DNA of 42,407 nucleotides from Prochlorococcus sp. MIT 0701. Lineage in GTDB: Bacteria; Cyanobacteriota; Cyanobacteriia; PCC-6307; Cyanobiaceae. The stretch is from contig NZ_JNBA01000032.1 in assembly GCF_000760295.1 (NCBI RefSeq), forward strand, positions 1 to 42,407, written 5' to 3'. Within the stretch, counting starts at the first letter, position 1. Each line of letters begins with the position of its first letter. Shown here one piece after another: positions 24,640 to 35,720 of the stretch. Below the pieces are notes generated by a model, which searched no databases, was not told where the DNA came from, and was given only the letters and a program-made list of their open reading frames with translations. Both the position numbers and the translations under genes were made by a program.

Positions 24640-26400
24640 TTATTGGCTCGGAGCGCTTCTTTTTATATCGCGAATGAACTGTCGTTCGCAGAGCTCTCTA
24701 TAGCGACCCGTGCGGGACATTAGTTCGTCATGGCTGCCACGATCACTGATACGCCCTTGTTCCAGCACAACAATCTGATCTGCTTCCTGAACAGTTGCAA
24801 GACGGTGGGCTATCACTAGAACAGTTCGCCCCTGCATAGCTTGTTTAAGACCTAGTTGAACGGCTGCTTCCGCTTCGGCATCCAGCGCACTAGTGGCTTC
24901 ATCTAACAGCAGCACGGCTGGATTGCCGAGCACCGCTCTAGCAATGGCGAGGCGTTGAAGTTGGCCACCAGAAAGATTTGTGCCTCGTTCTTCTAATTGA
25001 GTGGAATATCCTTCCGGTAAGGACATGATGAAGTCATCAGCGTTAGCCAAACTCGCAGCCTGCTTCACTTTTTGCTCATTTGCCTGACGGCCGAAGCGAA
25101 TGGCATCAGCCACACTGCCTGAGAATACCGTTGAGCTTTGCGGAACCAAGGCCACCTGACGTCTTAGCTCCTGGGCTTTGACCTGGCTGAGCTCATGCCC
25201 ATCTAAAAGAATCTTCCCTTGCTGGGCCGTGTTGAAGCGTAAAAGTAATGAGAACAGAGTGCTCTTGCCAGCACCAGATGGACCCACCAATGCCACGACT
25301 TGGCCAGCCTTCACCTCTAGAGATAGATCCTGTAGCACCTGTTGCTCATTGACATAGGCAAAACTGACGTGACTAAGCACCAGATCACCTTTTAAGCGAC
25401 CCAGTGGTTCAGCCTGGTCAATGTCAGGGGGTTCTCGTGGTTCGCGTTCAATTTCTCGCAGGCGTCGTAGTGAGGCCTGTCCTTGCTGGAATTCATTGAA
25501 ATTCGTGGTGAGGTGGCTAATGGGATCGATCAGCATCAGCAAGGCAGCGACATAGCTGCTGAAACTTTGCCCATCCATTCCGCCGGTTTGAATCCGAGCG
25601 GCACCAATCGCCAAGACTGTGAGGATGCCAGCGGCTTCGATGAAGCCCACGACAGGATGTTGTAGAGCGAGCAGACGCAGGGTTTGGTAACGCGCATGAC
25701 GATGAAGATCAACTTCGGCATCAAAGCGTTTCTGAAGCCAGGGTTCTGCAGCAAAGGCTCTGACCAAAGGCAACCCTTGGATTGCTTCACCAAGTAGCGC
25801 TGCAAGATCGCTCACCTGTCGTTGGCTGCGTTCTGCAGCTCTCATGACTCTGGCACCAAACTGGCCTACCAAGATCGCCACTATCGGCGCTAGCAGCAGG
25901 GTGGCTAGTGATAGTTGCCAGTCAAGAAAAACCATATAGCCAAATACCGCTACCAATTGCAGAGCACTTGGTGTGGTGTCTTGAATGGTCTTGTAAATCA
26001 CTTCTCCTACACGATCGGCATCCTCAGTGAGCCGATAGGTGAGATCTCCTGAGGACAGTTTCTCGAGGGCCCCAAGTTCTACTTGTTGCAGCTGTGCAAA
26101 TAAATCACGACGCAGGTCTTGGCTAACGCGCAATGCTGGCCCGGCAAGCATTGTGTCCTGTCCGAATTGAGCCAGTTTTTGAACCAGAAAAACAGTGAGT
26201 GCTATGGCAATCACCTGGACGACCTGGGTCAGCTTGCCTGCCCCGATCGCTGGAATCAGCTGCCCAGCAAGCCATGCCAGCAGCGGCCAGCATCCTACGT
26301 AAATCAGCATGCACACACCTCCCCAGATCAACCTGCGCAGGTGAGGGCGTAAGAGGGGAAGCAGTCTGCGGAAGCCGGCTTCGGAGGAGGAAAACATCAA
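24640..26400 (-). CDS. ABC exporter half-transporter (MsbA/lipid or drug type)
   Basis: The 586-aa protein fuses a six-helix ABC membrane domain (about 1-320) to an ATPase domain (about 340-575). Walker A GPSGAGKST lies near 374-382, the signature LSGGQ near 476, Walker B VLLLDEATSALD near 493-504, and the switch His in IAHR follows. Such half-transporters work as homodimers and export lipids, glycans, peptides or drugs. The substrate cannot be told from sequence. It lacks the C39 peptidase domain of double-glycine peptide exporters, so it is not the processing transporter for the lanthipeptide. It diverges from the S4-domain gene with a very short shared promoter region. Confidence 0.92.
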   Translation of the reverse strand: MMFSSSEAGFRRLLPLLRPHLRRLIWGGVCMLIYVGCWPLLAWLAGQLIPAIGAGKLTQVVQVIAIALTVFLVQKLAQFGQDTMLAGPALRVSQDLRRDLFAQLQQVELGALEKLSSGDLTYRLTEDADRVGEVIYKTIQDTTPSALQLVAVFGYMVFLDWQLSLATLLLAPIVAILVGQFGARVMRAAERSQRQVSDLAALLGEAIQGLPLVRAFAAEPWLQKRFDAEVDLHRHARYQTLRLLALQHPVVGFIEAAGILTVLAIGAARIQTGGMDGQSFSSYVAALLMLIDPISHLTTNFNEFQQGQASLRRLREIEREPREPPDIDQAEPLGRLKGDLVLSHVSFAYVNEQQVLQDLSLEVKAGQVVALVGPSGAGKSTLFSLLLRFNTAQQGKILLDGHELSQVKAQELRRQVALVPQSSTVFSGSVADAIRFGRQANEQKVKQAASLANADDFIMSLPEGYSTQLEERGTNLSGGQLQRLAIARAVLGNPAVLLLDEATSALDAEAEAAVQLGLKQAMQGRTVLVIAHRLATVQEADQIVVLEQGRISDRGSHDELMSRTGRYRELCERQFIRDIKRSAPSQ

Positions 26401-26434
26401 GTCACACTAGTTGCGTGAACCCTCTGCTTATTCA

Positions 26435-26632
26435 ATGAAGTTGGATCAATTTCTTAAATGGCAGGGCTGGGTAGCCACTGGAGGCGAGGCGAAACAGCTG
26501 ATCCAGTCAGGGCAGGTGTTTGTCAATGGAACCGTTGAAACAAGGCGTGGCCGCCATTTGAGTTCAGGCAATCGGGTTCGATTGGGCACAGATGAGGCGG
26601 TCTTTGTCGGCAATGCTTCGACAGGGCCGTAA
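26435..26632 (+). CDS. S4-domain RNA-binding protein (YbcJ/RqcP-like)
   Basis: From the ATG at 26435 the protein is 65 aa and almost entirely one S4 domain: MKLDQFLKWQGWVATGGEAK, then LIQSGQVFVNGTVETRRGRHL and NRVRLGTDEAVFVG. Small stand-alone S4 proteins bind structured RNA, and some act on ribosomes. A longer frame from a TTG at 26411 would add eight residues, but the ATG fits the domain start better. The gene ends 34 bases before tpiA, so the two may be co-transcribed. Confidence 0.8.
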   Translation: MKLDQFLKWQGWVATGGEAKQLIQSGQVFVNGTVETRRGRHLSSGNRVRLGTDEAVFVGNASTGP

Positions 26633-26665
26633 GTTAGCCCCTGCGGAACTTCAGAGGACCCGAGC

Positions 26666-27397
26666 GTGCGTAAACCCGTGATCGCTGGCAACTGGAAGAT
26701 GCACATGACCTGTGCTCAGGCACGGGAGTACACGGCCATGTTCCTGCCATTAATCGAAGCCACTCCCAATGACCGTCATGTGGTGATTGCTCCACCATTC
26801 ACTGCCATCTCCTCAATGGCAGAGTCTGTTGGCGGCACTCGTCTGGAATTGTCAAGCCAGAATGTGCATTGGGAGGATGATGGTGCTTATACCGCAGAGG
26901 TTTCGCCAACGATGCTTCTGGAGCATCAAGTGCGATACGCGATTGTTGGTCATAGTGAACCGCGCAAATACTTCAGTGAGAGTGATGAACAGATCAACCG
27001 CCGTGCTCGTTCTGCTCAGTCTCACGGTTTGATTCCGATTGTCTGTGTGGGTGAAAGTGATGAGCAGCGTGAACGAGGAGAGGCCGAACGAGTCATACGA
27101 CGTCAGGTGGAACAGGGACTTGAAGACACTGATCCAGAACGACTTGTGGTTGCCTATGAACCCATCTGGGCTATTGGCACTGGGAAGACTTGTGAAGCAA
27201 CGGAAGCCAACCGCATTTGTGGGCTGATTCGTCGCTGGGTTGGTTCTTCGGAACTAATTGTTCAGTACGGCGGTTCGGTAAAGCCAGGAAATATCGATGA
27301 ACTGATGGCGATGAGTGATATCGATGGAGTGTTGGTGGGTGGTGCTTCCCTTGATCCAGAGAGTTTTGCTCGCATTGCCAATTATCAAACCAGTTAA
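26666..27397 (+). CDS. tpiA: Triosephosphate isomerase
   Basis: The 243-aa TIM-barrel enzyme has all active-site elements: NWKMH near the start (Asn, Lys), the catalytic His in VGHSEPRK, the catalytic Glu in [12 protein letters not shown] and the phosphate-binding YGGSVKPGN and GVLVGGASL. It interconverts glyceraldehyde-3-phosphate and dihydroxyacetone phosphate in the Calvin cycle and glycolysis. The start is a GTG at 26666 with an AGAGGA Shine-Dalgarno about seven bases upstream. Its 3' end overlaps folP. Confidence 0.98.
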   Translation: MRKPVIAGNWKMHMTCAQAREYTAMFLPLIEATPNDRHVVIAPPFTAISSMAESVGGTRLELSSQNVHWEDDGAYTAEVSPTMLLEHQVRYAIVGHSEPRKYFSESDEQINRRARSAQSHGLIPIVCVGESDEQRERGEAERVIRRQVEQGLEDTDPERLVVAYEPIWAIGTGKTCEATEANRICGLIRRWVGSSELIVQYGGSVKPGNIDELMAMSDIDGVLVGGASLDPESFARIANYQTS

Positions 27398-28217
27398 ATC
27401 TCCTTGGCCTCAGGGATGGGGACAGCGAACGAATGTGATGGGGGTGATTAATATCACTCCTGATTCATTTAGCGATGGTGGCAATTATCTAGACCCTGCT
27501 AGTGCCCTTGCACAGGCAACTCTTCTTTTACAGCAAGGAGCTGATGTTCTTGATCTTGGTGCCCAGAGCACGAGGCCTAAGGCCGAGGAGGTTGGCTGGC
27601 AAGAGGAGTTGAACAGAATGATGCCTGCTCTTCGTTCAATACGTGCAGCTCACCCGCAGGCGTTGATCTCTGTGGATACATTTTTGGTGCAGGTGGCGGA
27701 GGCAGCTCTGCAAGCAGGTGCAGATTGGATCAATGATGTCAGCGGCGGCAGGCGTGATCCAGAGTTGCTGCGGGTTGTTGCCGAAGCAGGTTGTCCCTAT
27801 GTGTTGATGCATAGCCGTGGCAACAGTCAATCCATGGATCAACTCGCCACTTATAGCGATGTGATTGAAGAGGTCCGTCTTGGATTACTTCGTCGAACGG
27901 ATCAAGTTTTGGCAGCTGGTATTCGATCTGATCAGTTGATTTGGGATCCTGGCTTGGGTTTTGCTAAAACCACTGAACAAAATCTGATGTTGTTGAAGCA
28001 TCTGGAGAGGATTTGCTCTGAAGGGTTCCCTGTTTTGGTTGGACCTTCCCGTAAAAGATTCATTGGAGATGTTTTGCACCAACCGGATCCAGAGGCTCGT
28101 CTATGGGGTACAGCCGCGGTGGCGTGCCGTTGTGTGCAGGCGAAGGCGGCAATGGTGAGAGTGCATGATGTGGGTCCAATCCATCAGACCCTTCAAATGG
28201 CTAGGAGACTGTGGTAA
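27375..28217 (+). CDS. folP: Dihydropteroate synthase
   Basis: All signatures of FolP are present: [43 protein letters not shown] and GPSRKRFIG. The enzyme joins p-aminobenzoate to the pterin diphosphate in folate synthesis. The open frame reaches back to 27315, deep inside tpiA, but the TTG at 27375 (MPIIKPVK) is a more sensible start and gives 280 aa, the usual length. It overlaps tpiA by 23 bases, so translation is probably coupled. An ATG at 27438 is too close to the first signature to be likely. Confidence 0.95.
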   Translation: MPIIKPVKSPWPQGWGQRTNVMGVINITPDSFSDGGNYLDPASALAQATLLLQQGADVLDLGAQSTRPKAEEVGWQEELNRMMPALRSIRAAHPQALISVDTFLVQVAEAALQAGADWINDVSGGRRDPELLRVVAEAGCPYVLMHSRGNSQSMDQLATYSDVIEEVRLGLLRRTDQVLAAGIRSDQLIWDPGLGFAKTTEQNLMLLKHLERICSEGFPVLVGPSRKRFIGDVLHQPDPEARLWGTAAVACRCVQAKAAMVRVHDVGPIHQTLQMARRLW

Positions 28218-28240
28218 TAGGGGTTTCAGTTACTTTTTAA

Positions 28241-31200
28241 TCATTCGCCAGACGATTGGTTCTCTGGAGTTGTTACTCCTTCAATTCGATCTTCAATTTC
28301 CTGGTACAGCTCTTGCAATTGCTGGATGTTCTCATCAGATGTTTCCCAATATCCTCTGCCATTGACTTCTAAGAGGGTGCCAACAATACGACGGAAACTA
28401 TGCGGATTAAGTTCCATGAGACGCTTACGCATCTCTGGATCATTGATGAAGGTTTCGTTTGACTCTTCATAGACAAAGTTATCTACCTGTCCGCTAGTTG
28501 CGCTCCAGCCGAGGGTAAAGTTCAGGCGCTTGGCGACTTCGCGAACACCTTCATAGCCTGAGTTGACCATGCCTTCATACCATTTTGGATTGAGTAACTT
28601 TGTACGCGAATCCAATCGAATCGTTTCGCTCAGAGAGCGGACCTGCGCATTTGCTGTTGTCGTATCTGCGATGTAACTCGTTGGAGCTTTGCCATCACCT
28701 CTAAGACCCTTGATTAAATTTGTGGGGTCTGAGTCGAAGTAGTGGCTAACATCAGTAAGCGAAATTTCGGCAGAATCAAGGTTTTGGAATGTGACATCTG
28801 CTGTTTTCATGACAGATTCAAATACTTCTCTGTTTTGGTTCATCTCTCCTGGGTTGTCAGCATTAAAGGCAAATGTCTTGCGTGAAAGATACATCTCTTG
28901 AAGTTCATTCTCCTCTTCCCATGTTGAGTTCTCTACTGCAAGATTTACGTTTGAGCTATAACTTCCACTTGAATTAGAAAATACACGGCAGGCTGCATCC
29001 CTAAGGGTTGTGCCATGTGCCTTTGCTTGTTCAAGGGAGTGTTTGCGTACGAAGTTTTGATCCAGTGGTTCATCGGCCTCAGCTGCCATCTTGACGCCTT
29101 GATCGATTAATGCCATTTGGTTTATAAACAGATCTCGAAATACTCCTGAACAGTTCACAACCACATCAATCCTTGGTCGACCAAGCTCTTCAAGGGGAAT
29201 GAGTTTTAACTTGTTAACACGACCTACAGAGTCTGCTACTGGATTTACACCGATAAACCAGAGAATTTGCGCAAGCGATTCACCGTAAGTTTTGATGTTA
29301 TCTGTACCCCAAAGAACACAGGCAATCGTTTCTGGCCAATTGCCCTGTTCTTGGCGTTGACGTTCAATTAATTTATCGACAACTCCTTTTGCTGCAGCAA
29401 CGGCAGCTCTGGTTGGGATGGCCTGTGGATCGAGAGCATGAATGTTTTTGCCACTTGGCAGAACCCCTGGATTTCTAATTGGGTCTCCACCTGGACCAGG
29501 AAGCACATATTCTCCATCCAGGGCACGAATGAGGCTCTGCATTTCCATGTCTGCGCATATCTTTTCAAGGCAAACGCGCAAATAAGCAAACAGTTTGTCA
29601 AGCTCAATGGAATCAATTTTGCCGAATCCAGCTTTGCTACAGGCTTGCAACCATGCATTGGGGCGTGTTACACCAAAACGCTGAAGGAGATTAAAAAACC
29701 AATCCAAATACCAGTTGGAATTATCTTTCATATTGACGCGTCCGTCTCGTCCCGTGAGAGATTGCACCATCGCCCTAACGGCGACACGAGATGCCTCAGT
29801 GATTGTGCGATTGAGCTCTACATCAGCAAGAATGCCGTCATCATTTCCTTTGTAGATATCTTCTATTTTGCGATCTATCGCTTCTGCTAAGAGCCCAGGA
29901 AGCGAACGAAGACCATCGTCTTCACGTTCAAGGGCGGCGATGCTTACCAGAGTTGCTATCGCTTCTTCTGCCGTGGGTGGTTTGCCGATCGTGTGAAGTC
30001 CACATGGAAGTAGACGACTCTCGATTTCCATTAATTGGCTATACACCGCTCCTACAACTGCATCCCGTTGGTCGAGATCTAGCTCTGCTGCGTCTTGTTC
30101 TGGCAGGTCTACGTCGCGATCAAGATTGCATTGACGTGCGGTTTCAATGATGGTATTCACAATTTGCACACCACGTCCGCCTTCACGCAGTTGCTGGTAG
30201 GACCCCACCAGTTCGCCCAGTTCCTTGAGGCCCTTATAGAGGCCTGCATTTTCTGCTGGAGGAGTGAGGTAGCTGATCGTGGAGGCATAACCTCGTCGCT
30301 TGGCAATCGTTGCTTCGGAGGGATTGTTCGCGGCGTAGTAATAAAGATTTGGCAGCCCTCCGATCAATGAATCTGGATAGCAGGTTTCACTCATGCCCAT
30401 CTGCTTCCCTGGCATGAATTCGAGAGAGCCGTGGGTGCCAAAATGGAGCACAGCATCAGCTTTCCAGATTTTTTCGAGATAGGTGTAGTAAGCAGCAAAG
30501 CCGTGATGAGGACTGGCGCTTCTTGAGTAGAGCAAGCGCATTGGGTCTCCTTCGTAGCCAAAGGTGGGTTGCACGCCTACAAAAATGTTGCCGAAGTGCC
30601 GTCCATAGATCAGTAGGTTTTGACCATCACTATTGAGTTCTCCTGGCGGCTTGCCCCAGTTTTCTTCAAGGCGCTCTGAATAAGGTGTCAGGTGCTCGTA
30701 CTCAGCCACACTCATACGGTGTGCAATGGCCAGTTCTGGTGCTCCTTCTAGTGCTTCAGGATCATTGATCACCGCCTCCATCAGTGCTTTGGAGTCTTTG
30801 GGGAGGTTTTGGATGTCGTAGCCCTGAACCTTCATTTCCTCCAAAACACGATGGATGGAACCAAAAACATCTAGGTAGGCAGCACTCCCAACATTGCCTT
30901 TATCTGGAGGGAAACTAAAAATAGTAATTGCTAATTTTTTCTCAGCTCTTGGCTTGATTCTTAGAGATGACCAACGGATTGCTCGTTCAGCAATCGCATC
31001 AACCCGGTCTTGAAGTGTGTGGGCTTTGCCGGTGGCATCATCCCTACCAGAGAGCACGATTGGCTCGATGGCTCCGTCTAGTTCTGGGATGGCGATTTGT
31101 AGTGCAACCTGTACTGGGTGCAGGCCTAGGTCACTGACTTCCCATTCCTGAGTCGTTTGGAATACAAGCGGTAGCGCCACCATATAAGGGCGGCTGAGGC

Positions 31201-32284
31201 GCTTGAGAGATTCGATAGCCTTGGGGTGATCCTGTCTGGCAGGGCCACCCACAAGGGCAAATCCAGTGAGGGAAACTACCCCATCGACTAGAGGTTGGTC
31301 AGGGTTGATTGGGTCGTAGAAGAAGGCATTGACAGGCTTAGAGAAGTCAAGGCCACCGCAGAAAATAGGGAGGACACGTGCGCCACGGAACTCGAGTTCC
31401 TGAATGATTGCGACGTAATGGGCATCGTCACCAGTGACGATGTGGCTTCGCTGCAGGACAAGGCCGATCATTGGACCTTTGCGGGCGGCGTCTGTGAGGT
31501 CGGTGCGGCTGGCCGTCCAGTTGAGGTACTCCTTAAGGTCTTCAAACATGGACGGAGCCATGGGATGCCAGATGCCCAGGTCTGGGAAGATCTCTGGCTC
31601 CACGATTTCTAGTTTTGGACGTCCTTCTCCTTCTTTCATGGGGAAGACGTATTTATCTGCCAGCATCAACAGCAGGTTGCGCAGGTTGTCTGGCGTACCT
31701 CCTAGCCAGTATTGAAAGCTGAGCACGAAGCTTCTTGCATCTTGTGCTTTATCAACCGGCAGATATTTAAGAACGTTGGGGAGTGTATTTAATAGTTTGA
31801 GCATTGCGTCTTGGAATCCAGCTCCGCTTGATTCCTTTCGCTTTTTCATGAAGTTGGCGATAACACTATCGCTCTGTCCAAGCTGGGCCATGGTGAAGGT
31901 GCCAAGCTTGTTGAGCCGCATCACCTCCGGCATGGAAGGAAAAACAACAATGGCTTTGAGCCGCTCGCGATGGGGTGTGACAGCGTCCACCACTTTCTGA
32001 GCTAGGTCTTCAATGAAAATCAGCGAGGCGATAAAAACATCGGCTTCGGCTACATCTGCTTGGAAGTCTGCAAAGTTGCTTGGATCGCGCAGTTCTTCGA
32101 TGAGGTAACCACTCAGTTCAACGCCAATGGCTCCATTTTGTGCATTGAGGCTGTTTGCGGCCTGGGAAAGCGCACTTTGGTACTGAGGTTCGAGTACCAA
32201 ATACACCGCTTTCATCACAGCTTGATGACTGTGGTTCTCAGCAGGAGCAACTCGGCGATCGGCTGAGCGAACCTGCGTGAACAT
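28241..32284 (-). CDS. chlH: Magnesium chelatase subunit H (porphyrin-binding)
   Basis: The 1347-aa protein is full-length ChlH/BchH, in the CobN/magnesium-chelatase family. Recognisable parts are the N-terminal [20 protein letters not shown] (from about residue 24), [20 protein letters not shown] (about 620-640) with conserved His and Glu, the [20 protein letters not shown] block and the C-terminal [18 protein letters not shown]. Together with ChlI and ChlD it inserts Mg into protoporphyrin IX, the first committed step of chlorophyll synthesis. ChlI and ChlD are not here. It is transcribed away from dapB across a 115-base region that should hold both promoters. The first 23 residues look non-conserved, so Met24 is an alternative start. 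Confidence 0.98.
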   Translation of the reverse strand: MFTQVRSADRRVAPAENHSHQAVMKAVYLVLEPQYQSALSQAANSLNAQNGAIGVELSGYLIEELRDPSNFADFQADVAEADVFIASLIFIEDLAQKVVDAVTPHRERLKAIVVFPSMPEVMRLNKLGTFTMAQLGQSDSVIANFMKKRKESSGAGFQDAMLKLLNTLPNVLKYLPVDKAQDARSFVLSFQYWLGGTPDNLRNLLLMLADKYVFPMKEGEGRPKLEIVEPEIFPDLGIWHPMAPSMFEDLKEYLNWTASRTDLTDAARKGPMIGLVLQRSHIVTGDDAHYVAIIQELEFRGARVLPIFCGGLDFSKPVNAFFYDPINPDQPLVDGVVSLTGFALVGGPARQDHPKAIESLKRLSRPYMVALPLVFQTTQEWEVSDLGLHPVQVALQIAIPELDGAIEPIVLSGRDDATGKAHTLQDRVDAIAERAIRWSSLRIKPRAEKKLAITIFSFPPDKGNVGSAAYLDVFGSIHRVLEEMKVQGYDIQNLPKDSKALMEAVINDPEALEGAPELAIAHRMSVAEYEHLTPYSERLEENWGKPPGELNSDGQNLLIYGRHFGNIFVGVQPTFGYEGDPMRLLYSRSASPHHGFAAYYTYLEKIWKADAVLHFGTHGSLEFMPGKQMGMSETCYPDSLIGGLPNLYYYAANNPSEATIAKRRGYASTISYLTPPAENAGLYKGLKELGELVGSYQQLREGGRGVQIVNTIIETARQCNLDRDVDLPEQDAAELDLDQRDAVVGAVYSQLMEIESRLLPCGLHTIGKPPTAEEAIATLVSIAALEREDDGLRSLPGLLAEAIDRKIEDIYKGNDDGILADVELNRTITEASRVAVRAMVQSLTGRDGRVNMKDNSNWYLDWFFNLLQRFGVTRPNAWLQACSKAGFGKIDSIELDKLFAYLRVCLEKICADMEMQSLIRALDGEYVLPGPGGDPIRNPGVLPSGKNIHALDPQAIPTRAAVAAAKGVVDKLIERQRQEQGNWPETIACVLWGTDNIKTYGESLAQILWFIGVNPVADSVGRVNKLKLIPLEELGRPRIDVVVNCSGVFRDLFINQMALIDQGVKMAAEADEPLDQNFVRKHSLEQAKAHGTTLRDAACRVFSNSSGSYSSNVNLAVENSTWEEENELQEMYLSRKTFAFNADNPGEMNQNREVFESVMKTADVTFQNLDSAEISLTDVSHYFDSDPTNLIKGLRGDGKAPTSYIADTTTANAQVRSLSETIRLDSRTKLLNPKWYEGMVNSGYEGVREVAKRLNFTLGWSATSGQVDNFVYEESNETFINDPEMRKRLMELNPHSFRRIVGTLLEVNGRGYWETSDENIQQLQELYQEIEDRIEGVTTPENQSSGE

Positions 32285-32399
32285 TGGCGTACTGCAAAGT
32301 AATTTGATGAAGCCTAGGTTGTCTGGCGCTCAGCGTGAAGTTCGCTGCCTGGGTGTTACATGAGTCGACCCATAGGCTTTATTCAGCGATCGCCCTCCC

Positions 32400-33251
32400 A
32401 TGACCTCAGTCCCTCCAGAGTTGATTCCTGTTGTGGTTGCTGGCGCACTGGGCCGCATGGGGGCTGAGGTCATCAAAGCTGTTCATCTCGCTTCGGATTG
32501 TGAGTTGGTTGGTGCAGTGGACACAACTCCAGGCAAGGAAGGCGTGGAGGTTGGGGAGGAGCTTGGAATTGGTGTTCTTGATGTTGCTTTGACGTCCGAC
32601 CTTGAGGCTTGTCTTTGTTCTGTTAGCCAGTCTTTTCATAGGACTGGACCTGGACAAGGTGCTGTGCTTGTTGATTTCACTCATCCTTCAGTGGTTTACG
32701 AGCACACCAGGGCGGCATTTGCCTATGGGGTTCATCCGGTCATAGGCACTACAGGTCTGTCTCCAGATCAGTTGCTTGATCTCAGCAACTTTGCTGAAAA
32801 GGCCTCGATGGGAGGCGCTGTGATTCCAAATTTCTCTGTTGGCATGGTCTTACTGCAGCAGGCAGCAGCAGCGGCTGCACGCTTTTATGACAATGCAGAA
32901 CTGACAGAGCTGCATCACAACCGTAAGGCTGATGCCCCGAGTGGCACATGTATAAAAACCGCAGAGATGATGGAGGAGCTCGGGAAAAGTTTTAATTCGC
33001 CTGAAGTTGATGAGCATGAATCGCTGACTGGTTCCCGTGGTGGCTTACGAGCTAGTGGCTTAAGACTCCATTCGCTTCGTCTTCCTGGATTGGTTGCCCA
33101 TCAGGAAGTGATGTTCGGAGCTCCTGGAGAGAGCTATACACTCCGACACGACACCATTGATCGTTCGGCCTACATGCCAGGTGTGTTGCTAACCGTTCGT
33201 AAGGTGCGACAGCTTCAAGGTCTGGTTTATGGCCTTGAACGCCTCATCTGA
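32400..33251 (+). CDS. dapB: 4-hydroxy-tetrahydrodipicolinate reductase
   Basis: The 283-aa protein has the DapB nucleotide-binding start [25 protein letters not shown], the GTTGLS turn and the substrate-binding [15 protein letters not shown] with the catalytic His pair and Lys. It uses NAD(P)H to make tetrahydrodipicolinate for lysine and peptidoglycan synthesis. The ATG at 32400 is favoured by the spacing to the Rossmann motif. A conserved membrane-protein gene follows after 11 bases and probably shares the transcript. Confidence 0.97.
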   Translation: MTSVPPELIPVVVAGALGRMGAEVIKAVHLASDCELVGAVDTTPGKEGVEVGEELGIGVLDVALTSDLEACLCSVSQSFHRTGPGQGAVLVDFTHPSVVYEHTRAAFAYGVHPVIGTTGLSPDQLLDLSNFAEKASMGGAVIPNFSVGMVLLQQAAAAAARFYDNAELTELHHNRKADAPSGTCIKTAEMMEELGKSFNSPEVDEHESLTGSRGGLRASGLRLHSLRLPGLVAHQEVMFGAPGESYTLRHDTIDRSAYMPGVLLTVRKVRQLQGLVYGLERLI

Positions 33252-33262
33252 AATTCATTTGC

Positions 33263-33925
33263 GTGTCGATGTTGGTCCCTTTGCGTCCAGGAGAGCTTCA
33301 GAGGCTTATCCCTGCAGTGGCCACCAGTAATCAATTCGCAGCGGCCCTTGGCAACCCTCGAAAGATTCTGCAGAGGGTCATGATCGCAGCCATTGGAGGT
33401 GTGATCACACTATTGATTAGTCAGAGTCAGCTGGCGAGTCGATGGGGTGCTGTCTGGCTTGTTGCTGGAGTGGCTCTTCTGCTTTATGTGCTTTGGGGCC
33501 CAATTGTTGAAGCGGGTCAGCGTAATGCAGGACTTCGTCGTTATCCGGCGGCGGCCATCTTCGAAGGTGAGGTGGCCAATGTGTTCACCCGTGAACGAGT
33601 GCTGGAACGTCATGAGCAAGCGAACAAGCTCGGAGAATTGGAGCTTGTTGAGAACAGACGTACTTGGATTGTTCTTGAGTTAGAGGATGAAGATGGATAT
33701 TTGGGTCAATTGAGCTTTCCGATGTCCAAGAAGCATCAGTCCATCCGAGCTGGATCTATCATTCGTTGCCTGGTGCTGAGCGATCGCAAGGATTTCAGCC
33801 GTATCGCTGCACTGACTGATGCATGGTTGCCAGGGCAGCGGTTGTGGGTCGGGGAGTATCCCTTTTTGCTAAGGCCTGCATTTGAGGAGCTTTGTCAGTT
33901 GCGTTTTGCTCGCCAGACCAGCTGA
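33263..33925 (+). CDS. Conserved cyanobacterial membrane protein, function unknown
   Basis: The 220-aa protein has an N-terminal PLRPGELQRLIPAVATSNQF segment (about 6-25), two membrane helices at about 40-56 (MIAAIGGVITLLISQS) and 63-81 (AVWLVAGVALLLYVLWGPI), and a soluble C-terminal domain rich in beta strands (RRTWIVLELEDEDGYLGQL ... GSIIRCLVLSDRKDFSRI). This architecture is widespread in cyanobacteria without known role. The start is GTG at 33263, or ATG at 33269. It follows dapB by 11 bases. Confidence 0.7.
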   Translation: MSMLVPLRPGELQRLIPAVATSNQFAAALGNPRKILQRVMIAAIGGVITLLISQSQLASRWGAVWLVAGVALLLYVLWGPIVEAGQRNAGLRRYPAAAIFEGEVANVFTRERVLERHEQANKLGELELVENRRTWIVLELEDEDGYLGQLSFPMSKKHQSIRAGSIIRCLVLSDRKDFSRIAALTDAWLPGQRLWVGEYPFLLRPAFEELCQLRFARQTS

Positions 33926-34295
33926 ATCGAGCTAAGAGATTTTTCTTGCCACTAGCTTGAAGAGTCTTAGGCGTGCAAATGGCATCGTTCGTTTGACTTA
34001 TACGATTACTCGATTCCTCTGTGAGGTTCTCAACAAGAGGATGGTTGATCAATCAATACTTTTAAGATTGAAAACCTTTAGGATTTGCCACTGAAATACA
34101 GAGGGGATGCCAGCCAGTTAACATCTCTGTGGATGCTTCGCCATTCTCAGGGATATTGCATTGCTGTTCACTTTTTGCAGAGATGTTTGGGAAACTGCTT
34201 TTAGGAGCTTTAGAACATGATTGATCAATTCACAGCTATTGGCCAACTTGTAGCAAAATCACTAGTGATCTGTTTCTCATTTTCTGGTTGACCAC
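33926..34295. other. 370-bp gap before the UbiH-like gene
   Basis: No gene of normal size. A 24-codon frame with a good Shine-Dalgarno (AGGAG at 34203-34207, ATG at 34217) ends at 34291, five bases before the TTG of the next gene: MIDQFTAIGQLVAKSLVICF and four more residues. It could be a leader peptide or chance. Its hydrophobicity is modest and I do not match it to any photosystem small subunit. Confidence 0.35.
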
Positions 34296-35486
34296 TTGAA
34301 CCGGTTCTACTCTGCAGCAAAAGGGTCTTTGCCAGTTGACATACGAGTGAAGATCCTTGGCGCTGGTCCCACTGGGTCGCTTTTGGCGCTTGCTCTTGCT
34401 CGGCTAGGTAACAGCGTCACCCTCTGTGACCCCTTAACAGTTGAAGAGTTGCCAGCACGAAGTAGAGCCTATGCCCTTACTCATTCATCAAGGCGATTGC
34501 TTCAATCACTTGATCTATGGGCCTCACTAATTCCTCATCTCGCTCCATTTACAAGATTGCGGCTAGATGATCAGGAGCTGAATCGTCATACCTATTTTGA
34601 GGTTGATGATCTTTCAAGCCAAAATCAGCTTCACGGGGCCGTCGGCTGGATTCTTGACCATCGATTGTTAATGGAATTGCTGATTGATCGTCTTCAGACA
34701 TCTCCAAAGGTGCTTTTAAATTTGGGGAAGTTTGATAACAATCATCTCGATGGTCACGATTTGGTTGTTGCGGCTGATGGTCCGAGATCTCTTACCCGGG
34801 AGGCATGGGGTATCAACACTTGGAACCATCCTTATCAAAATGGGTGTTTAACAGCCAAGGTGCTGCTTCGGGGTGCTGATCCCTTGATGGCATATGAGCT
34901 TTTTCGTGCTGAAGGTCCTCTAGCTGTCTTGCCAATGGGAGGTGAGGTCTTCCAGATGGTTTGGAGTGGTCCTTTGAGACGATGCCAAGAACGTGCTGGT
35001 CTTTCTCCTTCGTGCTTTCTTGATCATCTTGCTGCGGTGTTACCAGATGGCCTTCAGCCAGATGTGCTCTTGGATCGCCCTGCGGCATTCCCTCTCCAAC
35101 TCGCCTTTGCCCTTCGTTTGCAACGAGGTCGTGGCGTCCTTGTGGGTGAATCGGGGCATCGCTGTCATCCTGTCGGAGGACAAGGGTTGAATCTTTGTTG
35201 GCGTGACGTAAGCACCTTGATGAACCTTGTGAAGAATGTCGATGAGGGCCAGTTGCCTGTTGAGAAGTTGCCTCAGCTCTATGCCCGCAAGCGCATTTTT
35301 GATCTCGTGTTGGTTGGTTTATTTACTGATTTGATCGTGCGTTTTTTTTCCAGTCGAAACATCATGTTGCTGATGGTTCGACTCCCGCTGATGTTTCTTC
35401 TGGCGCGCTTCTCTTTGTTGCGTCAGTTGCTTTTGAAGGCCATGACTGATGGACCCATCACAGTCATCAGATTGTTGCCAGAATGA
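34296..35486 (+). CDS. UbiH/VisC-type FAD-dependent monooxygenase
   Basis: The 396-aa flavoprotein has the N-terminal FAD motif ILGAGPTGSLLALALARLG (about 20-38), the middle DG motif VVAADGPRSLTRE (about 153-165) and the C-terminal GESGHRCHPVGGQGLNLCWRD (about 284-304), the order and spacing of aromatic-ring hydroxylases of the UbiH/Coq6 group. In cyanobacteria such enzymes are candidates for ring hydroxylation of quinone or related aromatic substrates. The exact substrate is not visible. The C-terminal 50 residues are hydrophobic and basic, probably membrane-associated. The start is a TTG at 34296, as no ATG fits, and it lies just after a possible 24-codon leader. Confidence 0.85.
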   Translation: MNRFYSAAKGSLPVDIRVKILGAGPTGSLLALALARLGNSVTLCDPLTVEELPARSRAYALTHSSRRLLQSLDLWASLIPHLAPFTRLRLDDQELNRHTYFEVDDLSSQNQLHGAVGWILDHRLLMELLIDRLQTSPKVLLNLGKFDNNHLDGHDLVVAADGPRSLTREAWGINTWNHPYQNGCLTAKVLLRGADPLMAYELFRAEGPLAVLPMGGEVFQMVWSGPLRRCQERAGLSPSCFLDHLAAVLPDGLQPDVLLDRPAAFPLQLAFALRLQRGRGVLVGESGHRCHPVGGQGLNLCWRDVSTLMNLVKNVDEGQLPVEKLPQLYARKRIFDLVLVGLFTDLIVRFFSSRNIMLLMVRLPLMFLLARFSLLRQLLLKAMTDGPITVIRLLPE

Positions 35487-35507
35487 TCGTCTACTGCAGT
35501 TGGTTCA

Positions 35508-35720
35508 ATGGTGATCAGTAGCCATCCGCAGCCCTCATTCTCACCCCAGTTACTGCAGTTTTTGCAACAGAAACTCGGCCTTAGCGAGAACGCTCTGAAC
35601 TTGGGTTTGCGTCAGGCAGAACTGGAGCAAGCACCTCTGCCGGTCGTGCTTTGGAGTTTCGGTTTGCTGAGCTTGACTCAGTATCAGCAGGTTCTCGATT
35701 GGGAAAATGATCAGGAGTAA
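35508..35720 (+). CDS. DUF2949-like small cyanobacterial protein
   Basis: The 70-aa protein matches the DUF2949 pattern: [20 protein letters not shown], then [24 protein letters not shown]. It is helical and soluble, with no known function. It starts 21 bases after the monooxygenase gene. Its 3' end overlaps the 3' end of apt on the other strand by ten bases. Confidence 0.75.
   Translation: MVISSHPQPSFSPQLLQFLQQKLGLSENALNLGLRQAELEQAPLPVVLWSFGLLSLTQYQQVLDWENDQE

Noticed and set aside
24640-26400. ABC transporter as the lanthipeptide exporter
   Set aside because: It has no N-terminal C39 peptidase domain for double-glycine cleavage and lies 8 kb away among core genes.
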